DNA of 64,000 bases, taken from the NCBI RefSeq assembly GCF_001761385.1, contig NZ_CP017476.1:2283501-2347500 (forward strand), written 5' to 3'. Position numbers and translations under genes: made by a program. The notes beneath the pieces are model-generated. The model made no database searches. It saw only the letters and a list, made by a program, of their open reading frames with translations, and was not told where the DNA came from. Below are positions 45,015 to 53,959 of this stretch, piece by piece. Within the stretch, counting starts at the first letter, position 1. Each line of letters begins with the position of its first letter. Source of the stretch: Hydrogenophaga crassostreae. GTDB lineage: Bacteria; Pseudomonadota; Gammaproteobacteria; Burkholderiales; Burkholderiaceae_C.

Positions 45015-45773
45015 ATGAACACCACGGATGCCCGACGGGTCCTCGAGACCGCATTGATCTGCGCCCCTCAGCCGCTCACAATTCGTGAGCTGGGTGTGCT
45101 GTTTGATGGCGAGCTTGCTGCTGACACCATCAAAACCCTTTTGACCGATTTGCAGCTGGAGTGGACGGGGCGGGGCGTCGAATTGGTGCAGGTGGCGACG
45201 GGTTGGCGTTTTCAGAGCCGCCCCGATATGCGACCGTTTCTCGATCGCCTGAATCCGGAGAAGCCGCCCAAATACACCCGAGCTGCGATGGAAACCCTGG
45301 CCATCATCGCCTACCGCCAGCCGGTTACACGTGGCGATATGGAAGATATTCGCGGCGTCACGATCAACTCGCTGATCATTAAACAGCTTGAAGACCGTGG
45401 TTGGGTGGAGGTCATCGGGCATCGCGAAACCGTTGGTCGCCCCGCCTTGTTTGCCACCACCCGCCAGTTCCTTGACGACTTGGGATTGGCCTCACTCGAC
45501 CAGTTACCACCGTTGGAAGGTGGCGACGTGCAGGAATCTGCGTTGGATCGCCTGGATTTTGAAAGCCTGTCAGCCCAGATGCCGCTCGAAGAAGGGGCGG
45601 AGGTGGACGTTTCTGTTTCCGGCGAGCCAGAGAAAGATCCCGCCATCGCTGTTGACGGTGAGCCAATTGAAAGTGGCGAGCATGTGGCTGCATTGCCCCA
45701 AGATAGACCGACGCCCGATGCGGCGTCAGAGGAAAACCATGAAACCGGACCCAACCCAAAACCCCAAACCTGA
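45015..45773 (+). CDS. scpB: Segregation and condensation protein B
   Basis: Subunit of the SMC-ScpAB condensin-like complex acting in chromosome segregation. Two winged-helix domains (about 1-90 and 95-170) carry the family blocks RRVLETALICAPQPLTIRELG and ALETLAIIAYRQPVTR-like MAETLAIIAYRQPVTRGD region. 252 residues, with an acidic C-terminal tail of about 80 residues that is probably disordered. scpA is not adjacent on this side. It overlaps rluB by 35 bases in another frame. Confidence 0.94.
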   Translation: MNTTDARRVLETALICAPQPLTIRELGVLFDGELAADTIKTLLTDLQLEWTGRGVELVQVATGWRFQSRPDMRPFLDRLNPEKPPKYTRAAMETLAIIAYRQPVTRGDMEDIRGVTINSLIIKQLEDRGWVEVIGHRETVGRPALFATTRQFLDDLGLASLDQLPPLEGGDVQESALDRLDFESLSAQMPLEEGAEVDVSVSGEPEKDPAIAVDGEPIESGEHVAALPQDRPTPDAASEENHETGPNPKPQT

Positions 45774-47028
45774 GCAATCGCCCGAGGAGCCGAAAGGTGC
45801 CCGGGTTGGCCAGAACGCGCCGCCCGATGGCGGCGAAACGGGTCACGAAACGCGAGCATTGCGTTTTGATGATGTGATCAGCGGCGTGTTTGATGAAGAA
45901 CAAGCCCAAGAGCTGCCTTTGCCTGCGAAGCGTGTGTTGCAACCCGAGCCCGAGACGCCCAAGCTGCACAAGGTTTTGGCTCAGGCAGGCATGGGTTCTC
46001 GCCTGGAAATGGAGCAACTGATACTGGAAGGACGGATTTCCGTCAATGGCGAGCCAGCACACGTGGGCCAGCGCATTCAGTACAACGACGTGATCAAGGT
46101 CAACGGCAAACAGGTGCGCGTGCGCATGACACCACCGCCACCTCGCGTGTTGGCCTACCACAAGCCGGCGGGTGAAGTGGTGTCCCACGATGATCCGCAG
46201 AACCGTCCTACGGTGTTCCGCCGCCTGCCCAGGCTGTACCAGGGTAAATGGCAGTCCGTCGGTCGGCTGGACTTGAATACAGAAGGACTGTTGTTGTTGA
46301 CCAGTTCGGGCGAGCTGGCCAACCGTTTGATGCACCCTCGTTTTGGCCTGCAGCGCGAATACGCGGTGCGTGTTCTGGGCGCTTTGTCCAACGAGGAAAA
46401 ACAACGCCTGCTGGACGGCGTTCGGCTCGACGATGGCATGGCGCAGTTCGCCAGCATCGAAAACGGTGGCGGCGAGGGCGCCAACTGTTGGTACCGTGTG
46501 ACGATCGGCGAAGGTCGCAACCGGGAGGTTCGCCGCATGTTTGAGGCGGTTGGCCATGCGGTTAGCCGATTGATTCGAATTCGTTACGGCGCCATGATGC
46601 TGCCACGTGGCTTGAAACGGGGTGTCTGGGTGGAGCTCGATGAGCTCGATATCGCCAAATTGACCTCGGCCGCTGGTATGGAGCAACCCGCAGAGCCCGC
46701 CCCAAGAGGCCGCCGCCCTGTGGGCCGTGGCAAAGAAGCCACCGGCGGTCGCAATTTCGGCAACACCGGTAGCAGCAGGGGTGAAGTGCCCACCGGTATC
46801 CGCCGAAGCAGCATGTTTGCACCCAGGCCTGACGCGGAGGGTCCGGTCGGGAAAGGGGGCAAAGGACGCTCGGGACAGGGCGCTCAGCCAGACCCTTTAA
46901 AAACCTCGCTAGGCTACATTGGACAAGACGCCTTGAAGCGAAGCCGCGAGCAGGACGCGATGCGCGGCAAAGGTGGGCCCGGGCGGCGCAAACCTGGCGG
47001 TGGCGGCGGTCGCCAGGGTGGTCGCTGA
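45739..47028 (+). CDS. rluB: 23S rRNA pseudouridine synthase RluB, with long basic Gly-rich tail
   Basis: RsuA-family pseudouridine synthase modifying helix 80 of 23S rRNA. The ATG at 45739 follows AGAGGAAAA and lies inside the end of scpB (35-base overlap). 429 residues. An acidic Pro-rich leader of about 70 residues, an S4 domain (KLHKVLAQAGMGSR), the catalytic GRLDLNTEGLLLLTSSGELA, and GRNREVRRMFEAVGHAVSRL are clear. The last 110 residues are Gly/Arg/Lys-rich low complexity ending GGGGRQGGR, likely an RNA-binding tail. Confidence 0.93.
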   Translation: MKPDPTQNPKPEQSPEEPKGARVGQNAPPDGGETGHETRALRFDDVISGVFDEEQAQELPLPAKRVLQPEPETPKLHKVLAQAGMGSRLEMEQLILEGRISVNGEPAHVGQRIQYNDVIKVNGKQVRVRMTPPPPRVLAYHKPAGEVVSHDDPQNRPTVFRRLPRLYQGKWQSVGRLDLNTEGLLLLTSSGELANRLMHPRFGLQREYAVRVLGALSNEEKQRLLDGVRLDDGMAQFASIENGGGEGANCWYRVTIGEGRNREVRRMFEAVGHAVSRLIRIRYGAMMLPRGLKRGVWVELDELDIAKLTSAAGMEQPAEPAPRGRRPVGRGKEATGGRNFGNTGSSRGEVPTGIRRSSMFAPRPDAEGPVGKGGKGRSGQGAQPDPLKTSLGYIGQDALKRSREQDAMRGKGGPGRRKPGGGGGRQGGR

Positions 47029-47121
47029 GGCTCCCGAACAGGGACCTGCCGTTGTAGAATCAGCGGCTTTGCTGAACAGCAGAAATTGCACTCTTTTTCA
47101 CTCATAAATTCAAGGACCATC

Positions 47122-47547
47122 ATGGCCATCGAACGCACCCTCTCCATCATCAAGCCTGACGCCGTCGCCAAAAACGTGATTGGCCAGATCTACGCCCGTT
47201 TTGAAGCCGCTGGCTTGAAAGTGGTCGCTGCACGCATGGCACACCTCTCCCGTGGCGAAGCCGAAGCGTTCTACGCTGTGCACGCGGCGCGTCCTTTCTT
47301 CAAGGACCTGGTCGATTTCATGATTTCCGGCCCTGTGATGATCCAGGCACTGGAAGGCGAAGGCGCCATCGCCAAGAACCGCGACCTGATGGGCGCTACC
47401 GATCCGAAGAAAGCCGATGCAGGTACCATCCGCGCCGACTTTGCTGACAGCATCGATGCCAACGCTGTGCATGGTTCCGACGCCCCTGAAACGGCGGCTC
47501 AGGAAATCGCCTTCTTCTTTGCTGGCATGAACGTTTACTCGCGCTGA
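47122..47547 (+). CDS. ndk: Nucleoside diphosphate kinase
   Basis: Balances nucleoside triphosphate pools by phosphate transfer through a phospho-histidine. 141 residues, the normal length. The ATG at 47122 gives MAIERTLSIIKPDAV; CAAGGACC precedes it. The active-site His is in NAVHGSDAPETAAQEI. A TAGAAT box at 47055 suggests a promoter in the short interval after rluB. First gene of the ndk-rlmN-pilW-rodZ-ispG-hisS run. Confidence 0.98.
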   Translation: MAIERTLSIIKPDAVAKNVIGQIYARFEAAGLKVVAARMAHLSRGEAEAFYAVHAARPFFKDLVDFMISGPVMIQALEGEGAIAKNRDLMGATDPKKADAGTIRADFADSIDANAVHGSDAPETAAQEIAFFFAGMNVYSR

Positions 47548-47658
47548 TTCAGCGCGCCGAGTTATTCCATTGAGCAACACCGTATCCCGCTTTCATCCTG
47601 AGTTGTCGCTTTTAGCGACGGTCTCGGTGTGGGAGTGGGGCGGAATCGGAGGACAGTC

Positions 47659-48828
47659 ATGACCACCGTGAATTTGCTTGATTTTGATCTCGACGGGCTG
47701 GCGGCCTACTGTGAGCAGTTGGGTGAGAAGCGCTTTCGCGCCGTTCAACTGTTTCGCTGGATTCACCAGAAAGGCGCGTCGAGCTTCGACCAAATGACCG
47801 ATCTTGCGCGCAGCCTGCGCGAGAAATTGCCCGCGCTGTGTCACGTGCAGGATCTGCCAGTGCTATCGCGCCAAGCTTCTGCGGATGGCACCATCAAATG
47901 GCTGTTTGATGTGGGTGGCGGAAACGCGGTGGAAACCGTGTTTATTCCTGAAGAAGACCGCGGCACCTTGTGTATTTCGTCCCAGGCCGGTTGTGCTGTG
48001 GGATGCCGTTTTTGCTCCACCGGACACCAAGGGTTTTCGCGAAACCTGACAACAGGTGAAATCCTGGCCCAGCTCTGGCACGCCGAGCACTACCTGCGCA
48101 ACCATCTCAAGTCGTCAGACCGCGTGATCACCAACGTGGTGATGATGGGCATGGGTGAGCCCCTGCAAAATTACGCGTCTTTGGTGCCGGCATTGAAGGT
48201 CATGCTCGATGACCATGGCTATGGCCTGTCGCGTCGGCGTGTCACTGTTTCAACATCGGGTGTGGTGCCCATGATTGAACGCCTGGCCAAAGATGTGCCC
48301 GTGGCCTTGGCGGTTTCGCTTCACGCGCCTACCGACGCGCTGCGTGACTCATTGGTGCCGCTCAACCTCAAATACCCCATTGCAGAGCTGCTCGACGCGT
48401 GCCGGGCCTATTTGCCTGCGGCACCTCGTGACTTCATCACTTTCGAGTACTGCATGCTTGATGGTGTCAACGATCAGCCAGAGCACGCACGCGCGCTTCT
48501 GGACCTGCTCAAGGGCCGCCATGGACACCGTGGGATCCCTTGCAAGATCAACTTGATTCCATTCAATCCGTTCCCCGACTCCGGACTGCTGTGTTCGCCT
48601 CGCCCTGTTGTGCAGGCGTTCTGGAAAATTCTTAACGACGGTGGGCTGGTAACCACCGTCCGAAAAACCCGAGGTGACGATATCGATGCGGCCTGTGGTC
48701 AACTGGCTGGTGACGTTCTTGACCGCACTGACGCAGCTCGCCGTTTGGCACAGCGCCGCGAATCGGTAGACCCCAACGCACCACGCCCCATCCGGTTCGT
48801 GAAACAAATCAAGGAGCAACAGGCATGA
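47659..48828 (+). CDS. rlmN: Dual-specificity RNA methyltransferase RlmN
   Basis: Radical-SAM enzyme that methylates C2 of A2503 in 23S rRNA and A37 of some tRNAs. The ATG at 47659 follows GGAGGAC; 389 residues. The radical-SAM cysteines are in CAVGCRFCSTGHQG; the N-terminal domain begins MTTVNLLDFDLDGLAAYC, and the methyl-carrying cysteine region lies near the C-terminus (TTVRKTRGDDIDAACGQL). Stop and next start overlap (ATGA), coupling it to pilW. Confidence 0.97.
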   Translation: MTTVNLLDFDLDGLAAYCEQLGEKRFRAVQLFRWIHQKGASSFDQMTDLARSLREKLPALCHVQDLPVLSRQASADGTIKWLFDVGGGNAVETVFIPEEDRGTLCISSQAGCAVGCRFCSTGHQGFSRNLTTGEILAQLWHAEHYLRNHLKSSDRVITNVVMMGMGEPLQNYASLVPALKVMLDDHGYGLSRRRVTVSTSGVVPMIERLAKDVPVALAVSLHAPTDALRDSLVPLNLKYPIAELLDACRAYLPAAPRDFITFEYCMLDGVNDQPEHARALLDLLKGRHGHRGIPCKINLIPFNPFPDSGLLCSPRPVVQAFWKILNDGGLVTTVRKTRGDDIDAACGQLAGDVLDRTDAARRLAQRRESVDPNAPRPIRFVKQIKEQQA

Positions 48829-49694
48829 CCCAGTTCCCCGTGAAAGCAATTAGCCCCCCCTTTGCATCGAGTGAAAACGCTCGCTCGCTCAGCTTGATGG
48901 CTTTGATCGGGATGGGTGCTGCAATTGTGATCAGCACCGGCCTGCTTTCAGGCTGTGCCGGAACGCAGGGCGTGAATGGCGCGTCTTCCGCAGAGCCCAT
49001 AACGGAGTCTGACGAACCTGATACACGTAAGCGTGCGCGTCTTCGTACGACTTTGGCCACCAGCTATTTTGAGCAGGGGCAAGACACCGTGGCCCTTGAT
49101 GAGATCAAGCAGGCGCTGGTGGCAGATGTCAACTATGGCCCAGCGTATGTTCTTCGCGGGCTTGTTTACATGAGACTGAACAACCCTGGGTTGTCAGAGG
49201 ACAGCTTTCGTCGCGCCCTGCAAATTAATGCCAAAGACCCAGATGCCTTGCACAATTACGGCTGGTTTCTTTGCAGTGTGAAGCGTGAAAAAGAGGCGGT
49301 GGAGTTGTTCTCGCGCGCTGTGGCCAATCCTACATACAGTGGGCAGGCCAAGACGCTCATGACCAAAGGTGTCTGTGAAATCCGGGCCGGCCTTTTCAAG
49401 GATGCAGAGGAAAGCTTTGCCCGCTCCTATCAGCTTGATTCCACCAATCCGGTCGCAGGCTATAACCTCGCCGCGCTGTTGTTCAAGCGGGGAGAGAGCG
49501 AACGGGCCCAGTTCTATATTCGGCGCCTGAATGCGACTGAGTTGGCTAACGCAGAGACGCTGTGGCTGGGCATCAAAATCGAAAAACAAATGAAAAACCA
49601 AGAGGTCGCCGATCAGTTGGCGCAACAACTCCAGAAGCGGTTTCCCGACTCCAATGAGTTGAAAGCCTATCGACGCGGAGCGTTTTATGAGTGA
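48825..49694 (+). CDS. pilW: Type IV pilus biogenesis/stability lipoprotein PilW (PilF)
   Basis: Outer-membrane pilotin-like TPR lipoprotein needed for PilQ secretin assembly. 289 residues. The lipobox LLSGC places the lipidated Cys at 44; the pre-lipobox region is long, so translation could also start at Met25, but the four-base overlap with rlmN favours 48825. Several TPR units follow (TTLATSYFEQGQDTVALDEI first). It precedes rodZ with an eight-base overlap, the usual betaproteobacterial order. Confidence 0.92.
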   Translation: MTQFPVKAISPPFASSENARSLSLMALIGMGAAIVISTGLLSGCAGTQGVNGASSAEPITESDEPDTRKRARLRTTLATSYFEQGQDTVALDEIKQALVADVNYGPAYVLRGLVYMRLNNPGLSEDSFRRALQINAKDPDALHNYGWFLCSVKREKEAVELFSRAVANPTYSGQAKTLMTKGVCEIRAGLFKDAEESFARSYQLDSTNPVAGYNLAALLFKRGESERAQFYIRRLNATELANAETLWLGIKIEKQMKNQEVADQLAQQLQKRFPDSNELKAYRRGAFYE

Positions 49695-50625
49695 AGGATG
49701 GGAAACGCTGGATGGGGGCGACCCATCCGGCCAGCAGGCTCAGCCGGCCACCTACCAGCCAACCGGGCTGCGCCAGGCCAGGGAAGCGACAGGACTGCAT
49801 ATCGCAGCGCTTGCCGCTGCACTAAAAGTGCCCGTCAAAAAACTGGAAGCGCTCGAAGCGGGGCGTTATGACGAATTGCCTGACCTCACCTTTGCAAGGG
49901 CTCTGGCTTCTAGCGCGTGCCGCCACTTGAAAATTGATGTCGCACCGATTCTTGACTCAATTCCCTATGCGCACGCTCCCGCCTTGGGGGGAACTGGTGC
50001 CAGCGTGAACACGCCATTCAAACCTGATCAAGGCAGCGGCGCGTCAGTTGCATTGTCCTCGCGGTTCAAGTCCCCCGCTGTCTGGATGACCGGTTTGATT
50101 TTGCTGGGGGCACTGGGCGTGGTTCTTTTGCCCGACTGGAACCAGTGGCCCGGCAAAGACCTGATCACCAAGGGAACCGACTGGATTGAGAGCTTCTCCC
50201 TTCCAGAAAAAGGCATGCTGGAGGCTGAAGTCGTTCTTCCCGTGGCGATTCCTTCATCGCAAACACCACCCGAAGGTGTTGAAGAGCCCACAATGGTCGC
50301 CGAAGACCCGGTGCCCGCAGCCGAAACCAAACCTGCCACTCTCAAGAGTGCGACCGGCCTGGGAGACGAGCGGTCTGCTGCGCCGTCCGGCAGCGTTCTG
50401 CATCTTGAAGCGACCGACGATTCCTGGGTTGAGGTAGTGGATGGCGCGGGAAAAGTGCAGATTCAACGTGTGATGCGCAAGGGTGATGTATTGGATTTTT
50501 CTGCCTCTCCACCATATTCGGTGGTGTTGGGCCGGGCTGATGCCGTGGCCGTGCAAGTGCGCGGAAGCGCTTTTGATGTGGCGCCATTTGCGCGCAACAG
50601 TGTCGCCAGATTTCAGGTGAAATGA
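49687..50625 (+). CDS. rodZ: Cytoskeletal/cell-shape protein RodZ (HTH plus DUF4115)
   Basis: Membrane protein linking MreB to the cell-wall elongation machinery. 312 residues: an N-terminal helix-turn-helix (about 18-90, LRQAREATGLHIAALAAAL), a membrane helix near 135-153 (GLILLGALGVVLL), a linker, and a periplasmic DUF4115 domain (about 235-312). It overlaps both pilW upstream and ispG downstream (four bases), so the run is tightly coupled. MreB is not in the window. Confidence 0.9.
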   Translation: MSEGWETLDGGDPSGQQAQPATYQPTGLRQAREATGLHIAALAAALKVPVKKLEALEAGRYDELPDLTFARALASSACRHLKIDVAPILDSIPYAHAPALGGTGASVNTPFKPDQGSGASVALSSRFKSPAVWMTGLILLGALGVVLLPDWNQWPGKDLITKGTDWIESFSLPEKGMLEAEVVLPVAIPSSQTPPEGVEEPTMVAEDPVPAAETKPATLKSATGLGDERSAAPSGSVLHLEATDDSWVEVVDGAGKVQIQRVMRKGDVLDFSASPPYSVVLGRADAVAVQVRGSAFDVAPFARNSVARFQVK

Positions 50626-51887
50626 TGAGCATGGAAGCAGAGGCGATTCCTTTGGCCGGCGCATTGCCGCGCCGTTCGCGCCAGGGTCTTGTCGCCTGGG
50701 GCGACAAGCGCGTGACTGTGGGCGGTTCAGCGCCGGTGCGCGTGCAATCGATGACCAACACCGACACGGCTGATGCGGTAGGCACGGCCATTCAGATTAA
50801 AGAGTTGGCGCTCGCTGGCTCTGAGTTGGTTCGCATCACCGTCAACAACGATGACGCGGCGAAGGCGGTTCCCTATATCCGTGAGCAACTTGACCGCATG
50901 GGTGTGAGCGTGCCCCTGATCGGCGACTTTCACTACAACGGCCACAAGCTTCTGACCGATCATCCGGCCTGCGCAGAAGCCTTGTCCAAGTACCGCATCA
51001 ACCCCGGCAACGTGGGGCGGGGCGATAAGGGCGACCGGCAGTTTGGACAAATGGTGGAGATTGCGGCGCGACTGGACAAGGCGGTTCGCATCGGTGTGAA
51101 CTGGGGCAGCCTGGATCAGGATCTGTTGGCCCGTTTGATGGATCAAAATGCCCAGCGCAAGCAGCCTTGGGATGCCCGTCAGGTGATGTACGAAGCGCTG
51201 ATCACGTCGGCGCTGGAATCGGCAGCCAAAGCCGAGTCCATCGGTTTGAACGGCAACAACATCTTTTTGTCCTGCAAGGTCAGTGGCGTGCAAGACCTGA
51301 TCGCGGTGTATCAGGCATTGGCAAAACGCTGTGACTACGCCTTGCATCTGGGCTTGACCGAAGCCGGTATGGGCACCAAAGGCACAGTGGCTTCCGCTGC
51401 GGCATTGGCTGTGTTGCTTCAACAAGGCATAGGCGACACCATTCGGGTCTCGCTCACACCTCAGCCAGGCGAAGCGCGGACCCAAGAGGTCTTGATTGCG
51501 TCGGAGCTACTGCAGTCGCTGGGATTGCGTGTGTTCGTACCCAGCGTAACGGCCTGCCCTGGATGCGGCCGCACCACCAGCACCACCTTCCAGGAACTCG
51601 CCAAGCAAATTGACGACTACCTGCGTGCCTCCATGCCGGTCTGGCGTGCGCGCTACCCTGGCGTTGAAGGTCTGAAAGTGGCCGTGATGGGTTGCATTGT
51701 CAACGGCCCGGGTGAAAGCAAGCATGCCGATATCGGTATCAGCTTGCCTGGAACAGGTGAAGCGCCTGCAGCACCGGTGTTCATTGATGGCGAAAAAGCC
51801 CTCACGCTGCGGGGTGCTGGCATTGCCACCGAGTTCCAGCAGATCGTCGACAACTACATTGAGAAGAGGTTTGGTTCGCTAGCTTGA
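50622..51887 (+). CDS. ispG: 4-hydroxy-3-methylbut-2-enyl-diphosphate synthase
   Basis: [4Fe-4S] enzyme of the MEP isoprenoid pathway, converting methylerythritol cyclodiphosphate to HMBPP. 421 residues; the N-terminus has the TIM-barrel opening VTVGGSAPVRVQSMTNTDTAD. Fe-S ligands are in TACPGCGRTT and MGCIVNGPGESKHADIG. It starts inside the rodZ stop (ATGA) and ends against a possible TTG of hisS. Confidence 0.97.
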   Translation: MMSMEAEAIPLAGALPRRSRQGLVAWGDKRVTVGGSAPVRVQSMTNTDTADAVGTAIQIKELALAGSELVRITVNNDDAAKAVPYIREQLDRMGVSVPLIGDFHYNGHKLLTDHPACAEALSKYRINPGNVGRGDKGDRQFGQMVEIAARLDKAVRIGVNWGSLDQDLLARLMDQNAQRKQPWDARQVMYEALITSALESAAKAESIGLNGNNIFLSCKVSGVQDLIAVYQALAKRCDYALHLGLTEAGMGTKGTVASAAALAVLLQQGIGDTIRVSLTPQPGEARTQEVLIASELLQSLGLRVFVPSVTACPGCGRTTSTTFQELAKQIDDYLRASMPVWRARYPGVEGLKVAVMGCIVNGPGESKHADIGISLPGTGEAPAAPVFIDGEKALTLRGAGIATEFQQIVDNYIEKRFGSLA

Positions 51888-51937
51888 GCGATGCGCGGGT
51901 TGAACCCGTTGCAGCCAGGCACACGGCCAACAGCTAC

Positions 51938-53236
51938 ATGGCACAGAAAATCAGCGCCGTCAAAGGCATGAACGACATTGCCCCTCCCGCGTCAGCGCAT
52001 TGGGAGTGGCTGGAAGAAACCCTGCGCACGCTGATGCAGCAGTATGGCTACCGCAATCTTCGCACCCCGATCGTCGAGCCCACGGCGTTGTTTGTGCGCG
52101 GTCTGGGTGAAGTGACCGACATCGTCGAAAAGGAAATGTATTCCTTTGAAGACCGGCTCAATGGCGAGCAGCTTACGCTTCGGCCTGAAAACACCGCCGG
52201 TGTGGTTCGCGCGGTGATCGAGAGCAACATGCTGTACGACGGAGGCAAGCGCCTGTACTACATGGGCCCTATGTTTCGTCACGAACGGCCACAGCGTGGT
52301 CGCTACCGCCAGTTTCACCAGTTTGGTGCCGAGGCCCTGGGCTTTGCCGGCCCGGATGTCGACGCCGAGTTGATTGTTCTCGCCTGTGATCTGTGGGCGA
52401 AACTGGGCTTGAAGGGTATCGCACTGGAAATCAACAGCCTGGGCCAGCCGTCTGAACGACAGGCGCACCGCCAAGCACTGATTGCCCACCTGGAAACCCA
52501 GGCTGAGGTGCTCGATGAAGACGCGCGGCGCCGTTTGCACAGCAATCCGCTGCGCATTCTTGACACCAAGAATCCGGCGATGCAAGCCGTGGTGAATGCC
52601 GCGCCGCGTTTGATGGATTTTTTGGGGGAGGCATCGCTGACCCACTTCAACCGTTTGCGTTCACTGCTGGATGCCCATGGCATCAGCTACACCATCAACC
52701 CGCGCCTCGTTCGTGGCATGGACTACTACAACCTCAGCGTATTTGAGTTTGTGACCACCGAGCTTGGTTCTCAGGGAACTGTCTGCGCTGGTGGTCGCTA
52801 CGATGGGCTGATCGAACAGGTTGGTGGCAAGGCCGCTCCCGCAGTGGGCTGGGCTTTGGGTATGGAGCGGATTCTGGAACTGCTCAAGGAGCAGGGATTG
52901 TTGCCCGATGCGCCTGCCCCCGATGCCTACGCCATCGTTCCCGATGCCGGCAGCGCGGCTCAGGTGATGCCGGTTCTGCGGGCGCTGCGCCAAAAAGGTG
53001 TGAAAGTGCAAATGCATGCGGGTACTACCGAAGGCATGGGCAGCATGAAATCGCAATTCAAGAAAGCCGATGCCAGCGGGGCACGATTTGCCCTCATTTT
53101 TGGCACCGACGAATTGACGCAAGGCCAGGTCGCACTTAAGCCGCTTCGCGGGCCGCGTACCGAAGAGCCGGCGGGCCAGGCCCTTTTGCCGCTCGATGCC
53201 GTTGGCGGCTGGGCGGCGAAGCTGCTCGCCACCTGA
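51938..53236 (+). CDS. hisS: Histidyl-tRNA synthetase
   Basis: Class II aminoacyl-tRNA synthetase. I place the start at ATG 51938 because MAQKISAVKGMNDI aligns with the family N-terminus; an in-frame TTG at 51884, overlapping the ispG stop, would add 18 residues and is a real alternative. 432 residues. Motif 2 is GPMFRHERPQRGRYRQFHQFG; the histidine-specific LVRGMDYYNLSVFEF and the C-terminal anticodon-binding domain are present. Confidence 0.96.
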   Translation: MAQKISAVKGMNDIAPPASAHWEWLEETLRTLMQQYGYRNLRTPIVEPTALFVRGLGEVTDIVEKEMYSFEDRLNGEQLTLRPENTAGVVRAVIESNMLYDGGKRLYYMGPMFRHERPQRGRYRQFHQFGAEALGFAGPDVDAELIVLACDLWAKLGLKGIALEINSLGQPSERQAHRQALIAHLETQAEVLDEDARRRLHSNPLRILDTKNPAMQAVVNAAPRLMDFLGEASLTHFNRLRSLLDAHGISYTINPRLVRGMDYYNLSVFEFVTTELGSQGTVCAGGRYDGLIEQVGGKAAPAVGWALGMERILELLKEQGLLPDAPAPDAYAIVPDAGSAAQVMPVLRALRQKGVKVQMHAGTTEGMGSMKSQFKKADASGARFALIFGTDELTQGQVALKPLRGPRTEEPAGQALLPLDAVGGWAAKLLAT

Positions 53237-53284
53237 ACAAGCCTGGCACGCCTACAATTCCATCCATTATCAGTTCCGAACACC

Positions 53285-53959
53285 ATGGCAAAACACCTCG
53301 ACCTCGAAGAGCAAGAACAGCTCGACCAAATCAAACACTTCTGGGCCCAATGGGGCAACCTGATCACCTGGGTTTTGATTGCTGTGTTTGGCAGCATGGC
53401 TGCATGGAACGGCTGGAACTACTGGCAGCGCAGTCAGGCATCAAAAGCATCGGCTTTGTATGAAGTGCTCCAGCGCGCCACTTCGGCAGGGGATGCCGAA
53501 AAAATTGAACGCGCGTTCAACGACATGAAAGACGGCTTCGGGGGAACCACCTACGCGGCGCAAGGCGCGATGTTGGCCGCGAAAGCGCTGTTTGAGGCCC
53601 AAAAGGTCGATGCCGCACGGGCCGCGCTGACTTGGGCGATGAACGATGCCAATGATCCGGCCTACCAGGGCCTCGCCCGACTGCGTTTGGCCGGCATGGA
53701 AATCGATGCCAAGGCCTATGACCAAGCCATGAAATTGTTGGATTCAACCTTTCCCGCCGCATTGGTACCCCTTGTTCTGGACCGCAAAGGTGATGCCTTG
53801 GTTGCGCAGGGGAAAAACGATGAAGCGAAGGCCCTGTACCAGCAGGCCTGGAAGGCGATGCCCGACCGAATGGAATACCGGCAGCTGATTGAAGTGAAAC
53901 TGGCTTCGCTGGGCGTGGACGCCACTGCCCTGGCCAATCCTGTGGAGGTGACCAATTGA
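53285..53959 (+). CDS. YfgM-like tetratricopeptide membrane protein
   Basis: 224-residue inner-membrane protein with one helix (about 22-43, LITWVLIAVFGSMAAW) and a periplasmic TPR-like domain. The N-terminal EEQEQLDQIKHFWAQWGNL is typical of the YfgM family, ancillary to the SecYEG translocon and periplasmic chaperones. It lies between hisS and bamB exactly as yfgM does in E. coli. Its stop overlaps the bamB start. Confidence 0.9.
   Translation: MAKHLDLEEQEQLDQIKHFWAQWGNLITWVLIAVFGSMAAWNGWNYWQRSQASKASALYEVLQRATSAGDAEKIERAFNDMKDGFGGTTYAAQGAMLAAKALFEAQKVDAARAALTWAMNDANDPAYQGLARLRLAGMEIDAKAYDQAMKLLDSTFPAALVPLVLDRKGDALVAQGKNDEAKALYQQAWKAMPDRMEYRQLIEVKLASLGVDATALANPVEVTN

Noticed and set aside
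42977..45025. A 682-codon open frame on the minus strand covering bamD and the region antisense to rluD
   Set aside because: Only the last 266 codons encode BamD, with a signal peptide and lipobox at 43777. The rest is the shadow of rluD.
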